NCBI GenBank assembly: GCA_029532625.1
Contig: JARFXM010000003.1
Location: 2,790,001-2,854,000 of the forward strand
Direction: 5' to 3'
DNA from: Lomentospora prolificans
Lineage: Eukaryota > Ascomycota > Sordariomycetes > Microascales > Microascaceae
Length of the DNA: 64,000 nucleotides
Made by a program: the position numbers and the translations under genes. The notes beneath the pieces are model-generated. The model saw only the letters and a program-made list of their open reading frames with translations, ran no database searches and was not told the DNA's origin. Positions 46,036 to 57,542 of the stretch are shown piece after piece. Within the stretch, counting starts at the first letter, position 1. Each line of letters begins with the position of its first letter.

Positions 46036-47274
46036 ATGAGCCTGTGCCTGTGCCCTCTGACAGGGCCGTGCATCCTCGCCAAGCTCGCGTCTACCTCTCC
46101 GCGCTTAACCCTCCTCTCACGATACTCTCGTCGTCAGCCTCCTACCCACCCTAACCATGTCCACGAGCGGTCCGTCCGCCGCTTTGGAACCTCGCCATCG
46201 CGCCAGCGCCAAAACAGAGACCCTCAGGACCTGGGAAGGGAGATATTAGACGAGTTTTCCGAGCTCAAGAAGGTATACGGTACGTGGGTATCCACTCATC
46301 CATCCCTCGCTTATTCCTCCTGATCTTCCTTCCTGTCTCTATGTGACCAACACCTCGACTGCCGGTCCTTCACATAGCTAATATATGCAAATTCCATACC
46401 ATTGCTACTCTACCATTCGCGGACTTTGACGCTAACATCCGGCTTCCATCTTACGCTGCCCCAACCCAACAGCTCCCCCCGCAACCCTCTCATTCTCGCC
46501 CACGGCCTTCTCGGCTTCTCCCAACTCTCTCTCCTCTCCCTCCCCCTCCCCTACACCTACTTCTCTGGCATCTCCCCCGCCCTAACTGCCCACTCCGTAG
46601 TCCACCATACCACAACAGTGCCCCCCACCTCCTCCATCTCCGAGCGCGCCTCTGCCCTCGCCTCCCAAATCTCCTCCCTCTCACCCAACACCCCCGTCAA
46701 CATCGTTGCCCACTCCATGGGCGGCCTAGACGCCCGCTACATGCTCTCTCGCCTCAAGCCTGCCGACGTGCAAGTCGCCTCGCTCGTCACCATCTCCACC
46801 CCCCACCGCGGCTCCATCGTGGCCGATCGCTTCCTCGACGGCTTCGGCGGCGAGAGGGGCCTGGAGCGCGCCGCGAGGTTGCTGGGCCGTGTCGGCCTCG
46901 AGATGACGGGGGTCGAGCAGCTAACGAGGCGGTACATGGCCGAGGAGTTCAACCCCATCATGGAAGACGTCCCCGGCGTGAAGTACTTCTCCTACGGCGC
47001 CGCCATGGAGCCTCCCGGGTTCATGAACCCCTTTAGGACATCCTACACGCTCTTGGAGCAGGAGGAGGGCCCCAACGACGGGCTCGTCAGTGTCGAGAGC
47101 AGCCGCTGGGGCACGTACGAGGGCACTCTCATGGGCGTGACCCACCTTGACTTGATTAACTGGTCAAATAACATTGCCTGGACGGTCAAGGGTTGGATGG
47201 GCATGGAGAGGAGGTTCAACGCCATCGCCTTCTATCTCGGCATTGCTGATATGCTTGCGAAGGAGGGCTTGTAA
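46036..47274 (+). CDS. TGL2: mitochondrial triacylglycerol lipase, Tgl2-like
   Basis: An alpha/beta-hydrolase expected to cleave acylglycerols or short-chain lipids. Exons are 46036-46283 and 46473-47274, with a 189-nt intron (GTGGGT donor, GCTAAC branch site, CCAACAG acceptor), giving 349 residues. The N-terminus is Arg/Ser-rich with almost no acidic residues, like a mitochondrial presequence. The core begins SPRNPLILAHGLLGF (oxyanion region), followed by NIVAHSMGGLDARYM with the nucleophile Ser in the AHSMGG elbow. A likely catalytic Asp lies in GPNDGLVSVESSRWG and the His in GVTHLDLINW. A second in-frame splice option (donor after AAGAAG, acceptor at 46377) would add about 33 residues, so the intron choice is not certain. 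Confidence 0.86.
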
Positions 47275-47632
47275 TATACGAAGAAAGTAGCATAGACATG
47301 TTAAGCGCCCTGTTGATATCACGGGTGTCGGTGGCGTTATTTCCGGGATCATTGAAAATATATTGTATTTATTACCATCGCAGAACAGCCTACTATCCCT
47401 TCTAATACGAATGCTAAACTCCGAATCCAAATGCAGCATCGGGTAGACAGCGAAGCGAGAGCAGACCTCTCGGGCCTAAAATAGGCACGGTAACGATCCC
47501 GATTGATAAATTGTAGAGCTCGTCCAAAGTAAGAAATTCAGGTGAGCGCTAGGCGCCAGGAGAGCGCCTCTATGCATCCACATTATTGTATATTCAAACC
47601 CAAAAAAAAAAAAAAAAACAGCATGGAACCAT
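47275..47632. other. short convergent intergenic region
   Basis: About 360 bases between two convergent stop codons. It includes a 17-A tract near 47603-47620. Nothing else is seen. Confidence 0.6.
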
Positions 47633-49264
47633 CTACCGACCCTTGTCCGGTATTTGACTCGGGCCATTCACATCGGTGGTAACCCCGCTAAAGGCCGGCC
47701 TCTGCACCGGCCCCGTAGCTTCCGTGGCCATCGCCTCATCGTAACTCGGCGGCGCATCGTCATAAGGTGGATTACCCGGCGCTCCAAGCTGCGGGGGATA
47801 TAGCGGGTCATAGGGTGGTGCTGCTTCTCCTGACGGCCGGCCCGCGCCAGGTCGCTGAGGAGATATGAGCTGGCCTGAGTTCGTCCTAGGGGGTAACTGA
47901 GGCGGCCGCTCCTCAGCCGTAGTTGTAGACGTGGTAGACGATACTGGGGGTTTGTTCGATATCGACTGTTTGCCCGAAGGGCGATTTTGTAATGCGTTGA
48001 GGACCTCGGGAGGTGGAGCGATTCCAGAGTAAACCTTGACGTCGGAAAAGTGTAAGGGCAGATAAATGGCCTGCGGAGGGATAGCCCCTGCGCCGCTAGA
48101 AAACTTGCCGTTGCCACCGGGAGTTTCCCAGGCGAGACCAAGCTTTATGTCGAGAGAGTATGTTCGTGAGAGGTTACAAGTAGTGAACGAGGGGCAGACG
48201 GTGTTGGGGAGGGAAATATTTCGCCAGATATAGTCAGGGACTTCTACCTCTGTACCTACATCGTCGTTAGGCGCTCGTGTGAGCGGAATGTGTAAGTTTG
48301 CGTTGGAAACAACTACGAATCTGTTGACCACCGTCTCTACCATCTCATAACAGCGGATCCGCGTGGTGCCTACCAGTTCGATTTGGACCGCGACAAGGAA
48401 CACGGCCTGGGTAGAAGGCATCTTTTTGGTGGCGGTGATCTGTAGTGGTAAGGGGGAATTGCATGTCAGGATACATGGATGGGGGAGCCAGGCGCACATC
48501 TCGACGGTAGGGGGCACGATATCCGAGCCGGCGTCTTCGACCTTGGGCTTTCCGAAAAAAGAGCGTCTCTTAGCTTCCTGTATATTCGGAGACAGTGGGC
48601 GGAAAGAGTACGGCCTCTTAGCGAAAGCTTTGGCCTGTGATTTGGGCGGGCGAGGCTCTTCGATAGGCATGAATCGAAACCCGATCTGAGTGCGCCAGTT
48701 CTCTCTCAGAATACCAGGTCTTTGGACGGTTGCTTTGATATAGTAACGAATCTCGGCCATTCCAGGAAATCCAGTCAGAGACGGTGGTAGGGTCTTCTTC
48801 ACATGGTGCAGGAATATCTGGGTAGTTCCATCCATGACACGAATACCGGATCCGAAGAGCCCGCCACCTCCGGCTCCAAAGCCGCCGACGCCGCCCAGGC
48901 CGCCCATCTTGGACATGGTGACGATGTCGCTGCACACATTGTTGAAGGGTAGCTTGAACTTGAAGGGAAACTGGTGGGTTCCGGGCCTTAGGACGAAAGA
49001 GGCGGAGATATTATTCTCATCGGGAAATACTTGCTGGATGCGATAGAGAATCTTGTGGGTTTCGGTCGCGACGGGCCCACCGGTAGAGCTCCCAGTATGA
49101 GGGTCGATCTGAGGGACGAGGGCCGTTTTGGCCTCGCCTTCAAGCTTGACGACGATGGTGCCGATCTGCTCAGTGCGCTGGAGATTGACGATGACGCGGC
49201 CGCAGATGGGATCGAGGTTCGTGTAGAAGGACGGCGGATTATCGAGGACGATTCTCACAGACAT
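47633..49264 (-). CDS. arrestin-like (alpha-arrestin) protein, possible Rsp5 adaptor
   Basis: Single exon, 543 residues, from ATG 49264. The N-terminal arrestin fold starts SVRIVLDNPPSFYTNLDPICGRV and includes LRPGTHQFPFKFKLP, a hallmark of fungal alpha-arrestins, then a Gly-rich loop. The C-terminal arrestin-like half has CSVxL-type strands around EMCAWLPHPCILTC and CPSFTTCNLSRTYSLDIKLGL. The tail from about residue 430 is Pro-rich and contains a PPSY motif (about residues 505-508) plus PPYD repeats that could bind WW domains of the Rsp5/Nedd4 ligase. Such proteins direct ubiquitination and endocytosis of membrane transporters. The cargo cannot be predicted. Confidence 0.88.
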   Translation of the reverse strand: MSVRIVLDNPPSFYTNLDPICGRVIVNLQRTEQIGTIVVKLEGEAKTALVPQIDPHTGSSTGGPVATETHKILYRIQQVFPDENNISASFVLRPGTHQFPFKFKLPFNNVCSDIVTMSKMGGLGGVGGFGAGGGGLFGSGIRVMDGTTQIFLHHVKKTLPPSLTGFPGMAEIRYYIKATVQRPGILRENWRTQIGFRFMPIEEPRPPKSQAKAFAKRPYSFRPLSPNIQEAKRRSFFGKPKVEDAGSDIVPPTVEMCAWLPHPCILTCNSPLPLQITATKKMPSTQAVFLVAVQIELVGTTRIRCYEMVETVVNRFVVVSNANLHIPLTRAPNDDVGTEVEVPDYIWRNISLPNTVCPSFTTCNLSRTYSLDIKLGLAWETPGGNGKFSSGAGAIPPQAIYLPLHFSDVKVYSGIAPPPEVLNALQNRPSGKQSISNKPPVSSTTSTTTAEERPPQLPPRTNSGQLISPQRPGAGRPSGEAAPPYDPLYPPQLGAPGNPPYDDAPPSYDEAMATEATGPVQRPAFSGVTTDVNGPSQIPDKGR

Positions 49265-51260
49265 CTTCCGGCTAGGTATTCACTACCTTCGCGACAGGGC
49301 GTCAGGGATGGTTCGAGGCGATGAGTGTTTCCAGCGATCGAGTATCAATGCATGGTCGCACCTTGAGCGCGAGGGTGGAGGAAGAGCTAGAGCTTAGGTC
49401 GACTATTTTCTTCGTTCGATTTTGATGGGTTTCTTTTTTTTTTCGTTCACCTCTGAACCCCTCCAGTTGGCCTGCGATGTTTAATGGTGGGGTTGATTGG
49501 GGACAGGAAGAAGCCCAAAGTTAGCTCGGAAATCAGTCGTTTGCCAAGGACCTTTCGACGTCAGGCGATTGGTAGGAACAAGCCAACCTTGAGAAAACGG
49601 AAGAAAGAAAAAAAAAAAAAAAAAAAGAGACCTGGATGGGACGATGACCGAAATGGATAGAAGATATTTCGAAGAAACTAAGGCCAGTATTGACTGGGCA
49701 CGCGATTTTTCTTAACAAGAGGCCATCCTTGGCAAATTGCCCATCCCAGTTTGAGACGCAATCGCAAACCCCGCCAGCTCTGATTCGTGCTTGGTGCTTG
49801 CGTTGGGGCGAGCGGCTTGGCCTGGCTGTTCCAGCTGGGTGAGAGTAGCTGAGGCGAAGCAAGGGAGCCAGGGGGGAGAGGAGAGTGTTAATTTTCGCTT
49901 GGAGATGGGGCGATTAAAATCGAAAATCAATTGTGAGAATGGCAACCCTTACTTTTGAGCCTTGGAGGCTCTCATGTTGATGCGTACATGGACTACGTGG
50001 ACATGGCGCCAGCTCAGCCTCGAAGCAAACGCGTCGAGGAAGCTCCGGAACTGATGATGTCACCTCGCTGTCAGAGCTCCAAGTCTATTAGTTACCTAGC
50101 AAGTAATATCCTCAAAGTAAAGCACCGCCTTCTTTTTTGGTGTACGTAGGTCTCCCGTTTCCGTCGAGCCTGGAATACGTCGCTGCACATGAGACCCATG
50201 GATAGTATCGCAAGGCGAAGACCTGCTCTACATTCTGTCTAGTAATTCTATATTCATGGATTTTTTTCGGAACGAAGAATACAGGCGCCGCCGACATTCA
50301 TGACCATTCGGAGGGGCGGCTCAACGGAGTGGACCTGCGCGAGTGCCGTCTAGAGACCAATGTGCATTTGATCTTGTTTCTATTATGATGGCCAAATTCC
50401 TTTCTTCCTTTGGCGCAAGGTCGGATACCGCTCGACGTCTTCCGCATGCACATTCACTCATTTTCTAATTAAGGCCGACTTGGGTTGATCTCGATCGATG
50501 CATTGCCTGCAGAAGGGGCAACTTTGTTGCTCGACTTTCACGTGGTCGCGGGGTTCACTTAACTCCCCAATGGCGCCACTACATAATATCAAGATTTCAT
50601 CAAGTACCTCGACAGTCTCTCTCGATCCACTTTTAACCTAGCCCGACGTCTTGGAAGCACAGTCATCTTATCGAGGTGAATTAGAATATTTGGCCAAATC
50701 CTCCCAGACCCTTTAGCTCCGGCGGGGCTTGTTTGGAGAGGAGGGGGGGAGGACGGCAAGCTTAACCGCACCACAGGGTTCTCAAAGATACTTGGTTGAA
50801 AGCCAATCTCGGTGAAGGCAGCTGTTTTTCACCTCGGCACGATTCACCGGCCCCAGCTTTTACGTGACATTGAAAGTGGCCACAACTACCCAAAACGTGT
50901 AAACGTCAGAGCGGAGCTCATACTTCTCCCGACCGTCCGGGCTCGATGTCCTCCTCTCCGGCTTTTCTATCCCTCATCTTGTTGTGCATCCCGAGTAAAG
51001 TGCCCTCAACTTTGTATATATAATTCTCCTTTTATCCTAAACGGAGCCCTCCTAACTTGCCCTTCTCAGCGAATTGATATCGCTGTTGCTGCTGCTGCAT
51101 CGCGCTTTCCACTCGCTTTCGCAGAGCATCACATAATCACCCCTGAACCCTCCCGAATCTCCACCAGCTGCGCAACTAAGTCCTTCCCAGATACAGTCGC
51201 GCTTGACATATATCCTCTACGGAGCCCTTCTCTATCCATTCTTTGATTTAAACCGTCGCC
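49265..51260. other. divergent 2-kb region between arrestin-like and aldehyde dehydrogenase genes
   Basis: Contains the promoters of both genes. A GTATATATAA box at about 51015 and a CT-rich leader lie upstream of the dehydrogenase start. Poly-A tracts are at 49607-49626. No other gene is supported. Confidence 0.6.
51014..51024 (+). promoter_or_regulatory. TATA-like box of the aldehyde dehydrogenase gene
   Basis: GTATATATAAT about 240 bases upstream of the ATG, followed by a pyrimidine-rich stretch typical of fungal core promoters. Proposed from position and sequence only. Confidence 0.4.
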
Positions 51261-52926
51261 ATGGCCTCTCCCAAGGTTGACATTGGTGAATTCATCCATA
51301 CCCCGGTTGATTTCATTCCGGCCCTCGTCGGCCGTCTCCGCTCCACTTTCATGTCGCATAAGACCAAAGATGTTCAGTACCGGTTGAGGCAGCTTCGCAA
51401 GCTGTACTGGGGTATCTGTGACCTTCAGTCGAAGTTCGTCGAGGCGCTCAACCGCGACCTGGGCATGTCTGCTTTCGAAGCCGAGCTCACCGAAATCGAC
51501 TTTGTGCTCCAGGACCTCAGCTTTGTCCTCAAGAACCTGGAGAAATGGGTCAAAGAGGAGCGTGTCTCCGGAATGAACCCCGCGTTTTTCATGTTGAAGC
51601 ATCGCGTTCGAAAGGAACCCCTGGGGACCTGCCTGGTCATTGGAGCATACAACTTCCCCGTCCAGCTGGCACTCGGCCCCTGCATCGGTGCCATTGCTGC
51701 TGGTAACACCGTGGTTCTGAAGCCTTCGGAAAGTTCTCCCGCTACCGCTGCTGTGATTACAACTCTATTCGAAAACTACCTCGATTCTGATTCGTACACT
51801 GTCGTTAACGGAGCTGTCGAAGAAACCACCGCTCTGCTTGACCAGAAATGGGACAAGATCTTCTACACGGGAAGCAACCGCATTGGCAAGATCATCACCA
51901 AGAAGGCCGCCGAGACTCTTACCCCGGTAGCTCTTGAGCTCGGTGGCCAGAACCCCGCCTTTGTCACCAGGAATTCCGATGTCGCCCTAGCTGCGCGACG
52001 CGTGCTCTACGGAAAGGTGTTCAACGCTGGTCAAATCTGTATCTCAACCAACTACGTTCTCGTTGACCGAGAAGTCCTGCCGGCCTTTGTCGATGCTCTC
52101 AAGACCGCCTTCCAGACCTACTTCCCCAGCGGTGCCAAGTCTAGTCCCGACTTTGCCAGGATCGTGAACCAGAGGCAGTTCCTTCGCATCAAAAAAATGA
52201 TTGATGAGAGCAAGGGCAAGATCATTATTGGTGGTGAAATGGATGAGTCCCAACTCTACATTGAGCCCACTGTTGTTTTGGTCGACTCTAAGGATGACTC
52301 TATGATCGTCGATGAGACTTTCGGTCCGGCGTTTTCGGTCCTTCCCGTTGATAATCTTGACGAAGCTATCTCCATTGCCAATGAAGTTTATGCTACCCCC
52401 TTGTCCCTCGCCACCTTTGGAAGCGATGCCGAAAACAAGAAGAGTATGTTCTTTCTCCTCGCCTTGTGACTAGTATACCAAATTTTTCTCTGACACCTGC
52501 GATGCAGTCCTTGATCGAGTTACGTCCGGAGGCGCCTCAATTAACGACGCATTCGTGCATGCCTCTATGTCGCCGGCTCCCTTTGGCGGCGTTGGCCAAT
52601 CTGGCTCCGGTTGCTATCGTGGAAAGGCCTCCTTCGACACTTTTAGCCATGCGCGCACCATCGCTCAGACCCCCGGTTGGGCCGATGGCCTATTCCGAGT
52701 GCGATACATGCCATACTCCTTCAAGAAGCTTAACCAGATGCCCCGTCCTCCCAGGAAGAACCTGGGGTTTGATCGTGACGGTAATCCCATCCGCGGCTTA
52801 AAGTACTGGTTGGGTTTCGTCGTCAGCTTGGGCGCGGACGGCCCCAAAGGTGCGTTGCTAAGGTGGCTTCTGGTCGTAGTATCGGCGGTAGCGTTGACTC
52901 GTAAGGGTGGTCTTTTAGGCCAGTAG
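51261..52926 (+). CDS. HFD1: fatty aldehyde dehydrogenase (ALDH3-type, Hfd1-like)
   Basis: Oxidises long-chain aldehydes to acids with NAD(P)+; the yeast homologue acts in sphingolipid breakdown and in making the coenzyme Q head-group precursor. Exons are 51261-52443 and 52508-52926, with a 64-nt intron (GTATGT donor), giving 533 residues. The cofactor site has VIGAYNFPVQLALGPCIGAI and FYTGSNRIGK. The general base Glu is in ELGGQNP and the nucleophile Cys in GQICISTNYV. The second exon carries PFGGVGQSGSGCYRGKASFD, as in other ALDH3 enzymes. The C-terminus is hydrophobic (LLRWLLVVVSAVAL), consistent with a membrane tail anchor. Confidence 0.95.
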
Positions 52927-53249
52927 CATGTGGAAAATGATTTGAGGTATATATCTCAGTTTACGTTCTGGTTTGGGTCGGAGAGGAACGTGTGTATAGT
53001 ATAGTATATCCAGGGCCAGATTGACACTCGTGCTGTGCTCTGGGGCCGGGTCGAGCACCTCTACCGACTACGGCGAGATCACCAGCAACAAGTAACCTTA
53101 AGCAGGACTTACCAGATTGGCCAACTCATATTTGTATCTCCTTTGTCGAGTAGTTATACCAATACGGCCCTCTCTAATGGATCATTCAGAGTAGTATTCC
53201 TCCGGACTTAATGTGGCATGTCTTGTATTTCCAACGTATCGATTTTCCA
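52927..53249. other. convergent intergenic region, ALDH and RRP4
   Basis: About 320 bases between two convergent stop codons. A short GTATA-type repeat (GTATAGTATAGTATA) lies near 52993-53009. No gene is seen. Confidence 0.6.
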
Positions 53250-54334
53250 CTACCTATCTCTCAACGCCTCAGCAAGCCTCTCTCCTCGCTCGCCTCCAAG
53301 ATAAATGCTATCCTCCATATCCTCATTAGCCATCTCCACTGCAAACTCGTAACCTCGGCAAACCATCTCCTCGTCGACCCTGAGGCCATTCTCCACCAAC
53401 GCGACAATGACGCATCGTATCCTCGCAATCTCGCGCATCATGCTGACCTCAATGTGGTCATTCTGACTCGAGTACATGTTCAAGCTCACCATCTCGTCCA
53501 AGCGGTGGAGACCTGACGAAGCCAAGTCAGCCGCGCTCTCGCTCTCGATATGCTTGCAGATCCAGATGTAACCATTCACGCCCAATACGACGTCAATCTT
53601 CCCCGCCTTCGTCTCCATCGTCCAAATCTGCCTCTTGGCCCTCACGACGCCACCGCCTCCGCCAACGCCTGTGAGGCTCAGGAAGATGCCGTTCCGCAGC
53701 TTGCCGTACCTCAGGGAGCGCGTGTGCAGCGCCGCCGCGCCGTCTCCGTGCAGAGTCTGCACCTCGGCGACGACGAGGTCGCCCTCGGCGAAGAAGGACC
53801 TGATCTGTAGCTCGTCGGTCTCAGTCCGCTTCCGCTGGATGCCGCCAGGCAAGTTAATGGCGCTGAGCTGGAGGATGGCGAGCTGAGAAGAGGCGACGTC
53901 GACGCGCCAGCGGCGGGCTTGTACCTCCGTTATGCGGCCCACGACGAGGTCGCCGATCTCCGGGGTGTAGCGGGCGCGCAGGGGCCGTACGGAGATGAGC
54001 TTGTTGGTCTTTGTGACGGTGCCTGCGACGGAGGAGGTGATGTTTGTGGTGCCGGCTGGGACATAGGTGCCGTGTCCTCTGGGATGGATGTGAGTAGAGT
54101 AGAGATTAAGCGTAAGGGCTAGCTAGGACGGACAAACCTCATCCATTGGGCGTCGTCTGTGATGAGTTCACCTGGTGTGACGAGATCAATGTCGGCGTGG
54201 CGGAGGGCTTTAGAGCTCATCGAGACATCGCCATCTAGATCAATTCCGCCATCAGAATCGGTATCGGACCCAGAGTCATCCCTTGACTCGACGTGATAGG
54301 AGGCGGGCTTTGGTTGCAGGATGGTGATGCCCAT
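53250..54334 (-). CDS. RRP4: exosome complex RNA-binding subunit Rrp4
   Basis: A cap subunit of the RNA exosome that guides RNA into the nuclease barrel. Exons are 54334-54138 and 54078-53250, with a 59-nt intron (GTTTGT donor), giving 341 residues, close to yeast Rrp4. The acidic N-terminus (SRDDSGSDTDSDGG) precedes the N-terminal exosome domain beginning LVTPGELITDDAQWMRGHGTY. The S1 domain has IGDLVVGRITEVQARRWRVD and the KH domain the GVNGYIWI signature. It is followed by the divergent flank of the DMAC1-like gene. Confidence 0.95.
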
Positions 54335-55055
54335 GGCGGCTCTCGGTGTGTTGTATGGTGGGGTTCAAAAGGGAATGTGAGGCGCCTGCCTAAGGCCGTG
54401 GGGTCGGTCAGGTCCGATTATGCTTTGCTAGAATCTCTCTTTTAATGTCAATATTAATAAAGGGGAGGTAAAGGTGAACCAGGCCTGTGGGTTGATTTCT
54501 GAGTGGTGGAAAGTTGAACGTTTGAGCTTTAGGTGAGGTGAAGTTAACTCCCGTGGGGTGGATTTTCAACCTTAAAATTTCTTGATCTTCCAACACCATC
54601 GCGCGTTCAGTCAACTAAGCAGATAGGAAACGGACCACGGTCACCAAAAATATAGAGGCAACAACAGGGCACAAGAAAAATTAATATCAATTGTATTGAG
54701 TGGGTATTCATGATCTAGTTTGTACAAGTATTTTTGCGCAGAGAGCTCCTTGAGCCCTCATACATTCCAAACATTGCGCCGCCCCAGTATTATACATATC
54801 GTTTAGCCCTCGGTTTGAGAGATTGCTACCCGAACCAAGTCGCGCGTCTCGCAAGTAGAAGCTACACAAATTCCCGGATGGTGTATCTCTTAGGGTGTGG
54901 CAGTGGGACATCTGGGCGTTTCAAGATTTCTTTCGTGGCCAAGATATCGCCGTTGAGCCCACGGTAGGGTGTCGGTCGAGGCGCGTCGAGCTGGATAGGG
55001 CGGTTCCTGCATTCCGGCTTTCCGTCGCGTATGTCCAGCCTTTGATGGTAAAAAT
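54335..55055. other. RRP4 promoter and 3' flank of the DMAC1-like gene
   Basis: About 720 bases without coding character. It contains the RRP4 upstream region on the left. Nothing else is recognised. Confidence 0.55.
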
Positions 55056-55437
55056 TTACTTGACAAGTCTCCATACGCCCATCCACGCTAGTCCGAGAGA
55101 TAGCATCGTTATCCCGAGCCTCCTGCTTCGCATGCCAAACATGGAGTTGCTGTTAAGCACTGCCTGTCGCCGCGCCTCGAGCTGCGCGTGGCCGGAGAAG
55201 TAGTTGAATGCCGCCAAGCCTAGAAACGCGCTGCCACCTGGAATCGGCCACGTTAACCATGGAAAGCACGAGGCGCACTGCCGTTGCCATCGGGATAGAT
55301 GCGGCGCCTGGTGGTTGAGGGAACTTACCGACGACGCGGCAGGCGGTGCAGTCTTCGGCCATGTCCTGTTTGAGGACAGTTTTGAGATCCTCAGGCTTTT
55401 CGAGGCTCTGTAACGTAGGGACTGTTTCTCGGGCCAT
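55056..55437 (-). CDS. DMAC1-like (DUF4536) small mitochondrial membrane protein
   Basis: Exons are 55437-55329 and 55237-55056, with a 91-nt intron (GTAAGT donor, CCAG acceptor); the product is 96 residues. It matches the DUF4536 pattern: a CTACRVVGSGAFLGLAAFNY motif, in which a Cys-x2-Cys pair precedes a hydrophobic helix, and a second helix (LGITMLSLGLAWMGVWRL). The animal relative DMAC1 is a factor in assembling the distal membrane arm of respiratory complex I. A mitochondrial inner-membrane location is likely by analogy. Its start is 352 bases from the divergent AP-3 gene. Confidence 0.75.
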
Positions 55438-55789
55438 TGTGTAGATGGTATGCTCAGAGGCTGGGGCGGGAGGCGGTATCGTGAAAGTCGATGAACTCAG
55501 GCGGAATCTGGAACATTTGCCAGCGCATACTTCGTACAATGTCCTCCAGGGCTGCCAGTGTGGTATTGACAGTGGCATGGTAGAATTATTCTAGAGGGTT
55601 GCAGCTGCTGTCAGGGGGTGTGGTCCGATCTGTCGACAATTGATCGAAGCTTTCCTGGTGGTCAGCAAATCAGGTTCGCTGGCTGGGCTCGAAATGAAAG
55701 CCTATTGCCCCACCACAATCCTAACTTGGATGATGACGACGTGATTCGAGCTCTCCCCTCCACCACCGTCAGCTCAGGTACGAGGCAAG
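55438..55789. promoter_or_regulatory. bidirectional promoter between DMAC1-like and AP-3 mu genes
   Basis: Only 352 bases separate the two divergent start codons, so both 5' leaders and promoters must lie here. No specific transcription-factor site is called. Confidence 0.55.
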
Positions 55790-57542
55790 ATGAACGGCAC
55801 GATAGAGGCTCTGCACATCTTCGATGAGCACAAGTAAGTGAACCCCGGATTTTCAAACGAAGTCAGGAACCTAATCAAACTAGCCATGCCATCGTCTCCC
55901 ACACATACGCCGGCCGGCCGCTGTCCGCGACACATCTTCTGCCCCTCTACCTCGACCACCCCGCCCCCCAGCCTAACGTCCTCTACCTTCCCAATACGAA
56001 CCCGCCGACCCTAGTTTACAGCCTCACACACGCGAATCTCCTACTGCTGGCGACATCATCTTCCGAAGTTGAGCCCCTCCTCGTCCTCGAGTTCCTACAT
56101 CGGGTAGTCGACGCCTTCGAAGAATTCCTTGGTGCGCCACTTCTATCGAGCAAAATCGAGCAGAACTACGATGTTGTGGCCCAACTTCTTACGGAAATGT
56201 GTGATGCGGGCGCTGTCAATACGACGGAGCCTAACGCGCTGAGGGATCTAGTTGAGGTGGAAGGCTGGGTGGACAAGCTCTTAGGGAGTATCAACCTGCC
56301 GGGGTGAGTAGGAATGAAGCCGTGATATCCATTGAGTCGGACTAAATCAGAACTTTCTTGAATAGGAGGCCGGTTTCTGCCGTCAACCCCGCCGCGACGT
56401 CTTTGGCAGCGCTGAATGGCCCGGCCCTGCCCTGGAGGAGATCTAACGTTAGACATACCTCAAACGAGCTATACGCCGACGTCGTCGAAACTCTTACAGT
56501 CACTCTAGCACCGTCTGGCCGGCCACTCGCAGCATTTGCAAACGGCACTATAGCATTTACATCTAAGGTCTCCGGCGTACCCGACATCACACTGAGCCTC
56601 ACATGCCCATCAGGCAAGCACAACCTCGGGAGTCTATTGGAGCTCCCCGTCTTCCATCCCTGTGTGCGGCTGGCGAAGTGGAAGGAGAGACCTGGAGAGC
56701 TCAGCTTCATCCCGCCTGACGGCAGGTTTATCCTCGCTGGATATGAAGTAAACCTTTTGCCTTTCACGGATAGCCTTCCTTCCGGTAGCCTAAAACTACC
56801 ACTAAGCCTTGAGGTGAAAACGGGCCTAGGGCCGACCGGATCTGATTTTGAAGTGAGGGTCCAAACGAATCGCGTGATGGGGACAGGCTCCTCATCATCT
56901 GGTCATATGGGCAGAGGAGGAGGCGGCGTTGGGAGTCGTGGATTTGGCGGGCCCCATCCGGGGACAGCCGCAGCTCCCTTGCTTGAAGATTTGGTAGTGA
57001 GGATACCGCTACCCCCTGACGTACGAAACCTGCCAGAACTCCGGCCTAGCAAGGGTGATGCCGTCTTCAACCCGGCAGATAGCGTTCTAGAGTGGATAAT
57101 ACCCACGAAGGAGATATCCATGGGTACTTCTCATTTCGCACTACGATGCACAGTTGTAGGGCCGCTTGCAGAGGACGATGAAGACGATGCCATTCCCGGT
57201 ACAAGCGTGACCGACTACGGATACGAAGAGCCATATCAGGGCTCACAAACCACTCCAAAGAAAGAGAAGAAGGGGTCCAAGCGCGCAAACCAAATCGAGG
57301 GAAATGGCACTGACCCGGCCAGAGAGGCTGAGGAGGCCAAAAGAGTGGCCCAAAACAAGCTGTTAATGCCGGGTTCAGTCTCCGTAAGCTTCTCCGTAAA
57401 GGGTTGGGTGCCCAGCGGTCTAAAAGTCGAGAGCATTCTGCTGGATTCAAGACGGAGTCGGGGGCTTGGAGAGGGCGTAAAGCCCTACAAGGGTGTGAAA
57501 TACTTGACCATCAGCAAGGGTGGGGTTGAGATACGGTGCTGA
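55790..57542 (+). CDS. APM3: AP-3 adaptor complex mu subunit
   Basis: The mu chain of AP-3, which binds tyrosine sorting signals and sends cargo from Golgi or endosome to the vacuole. Exons are 55790-55833, 55884-56303 and 56366-57542; introns are 50 and 62 nt. The product is 546 residues. Residues about 1-150 are a longin domain beginning MNGTIEALHIFDEHNHAIVSH. The mu-homology domain starts after the third exon junction with NELYADVVETLTVTL and includes FIPPDGRFILAGYEVN and VFNPADSVLEWIIP. Gly-rich and Lys/Glu-rich insertions lengthen the fungal protein. It ends VKYLTISKGGVEIRC, as expected for this family. Confidence 0.93.
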
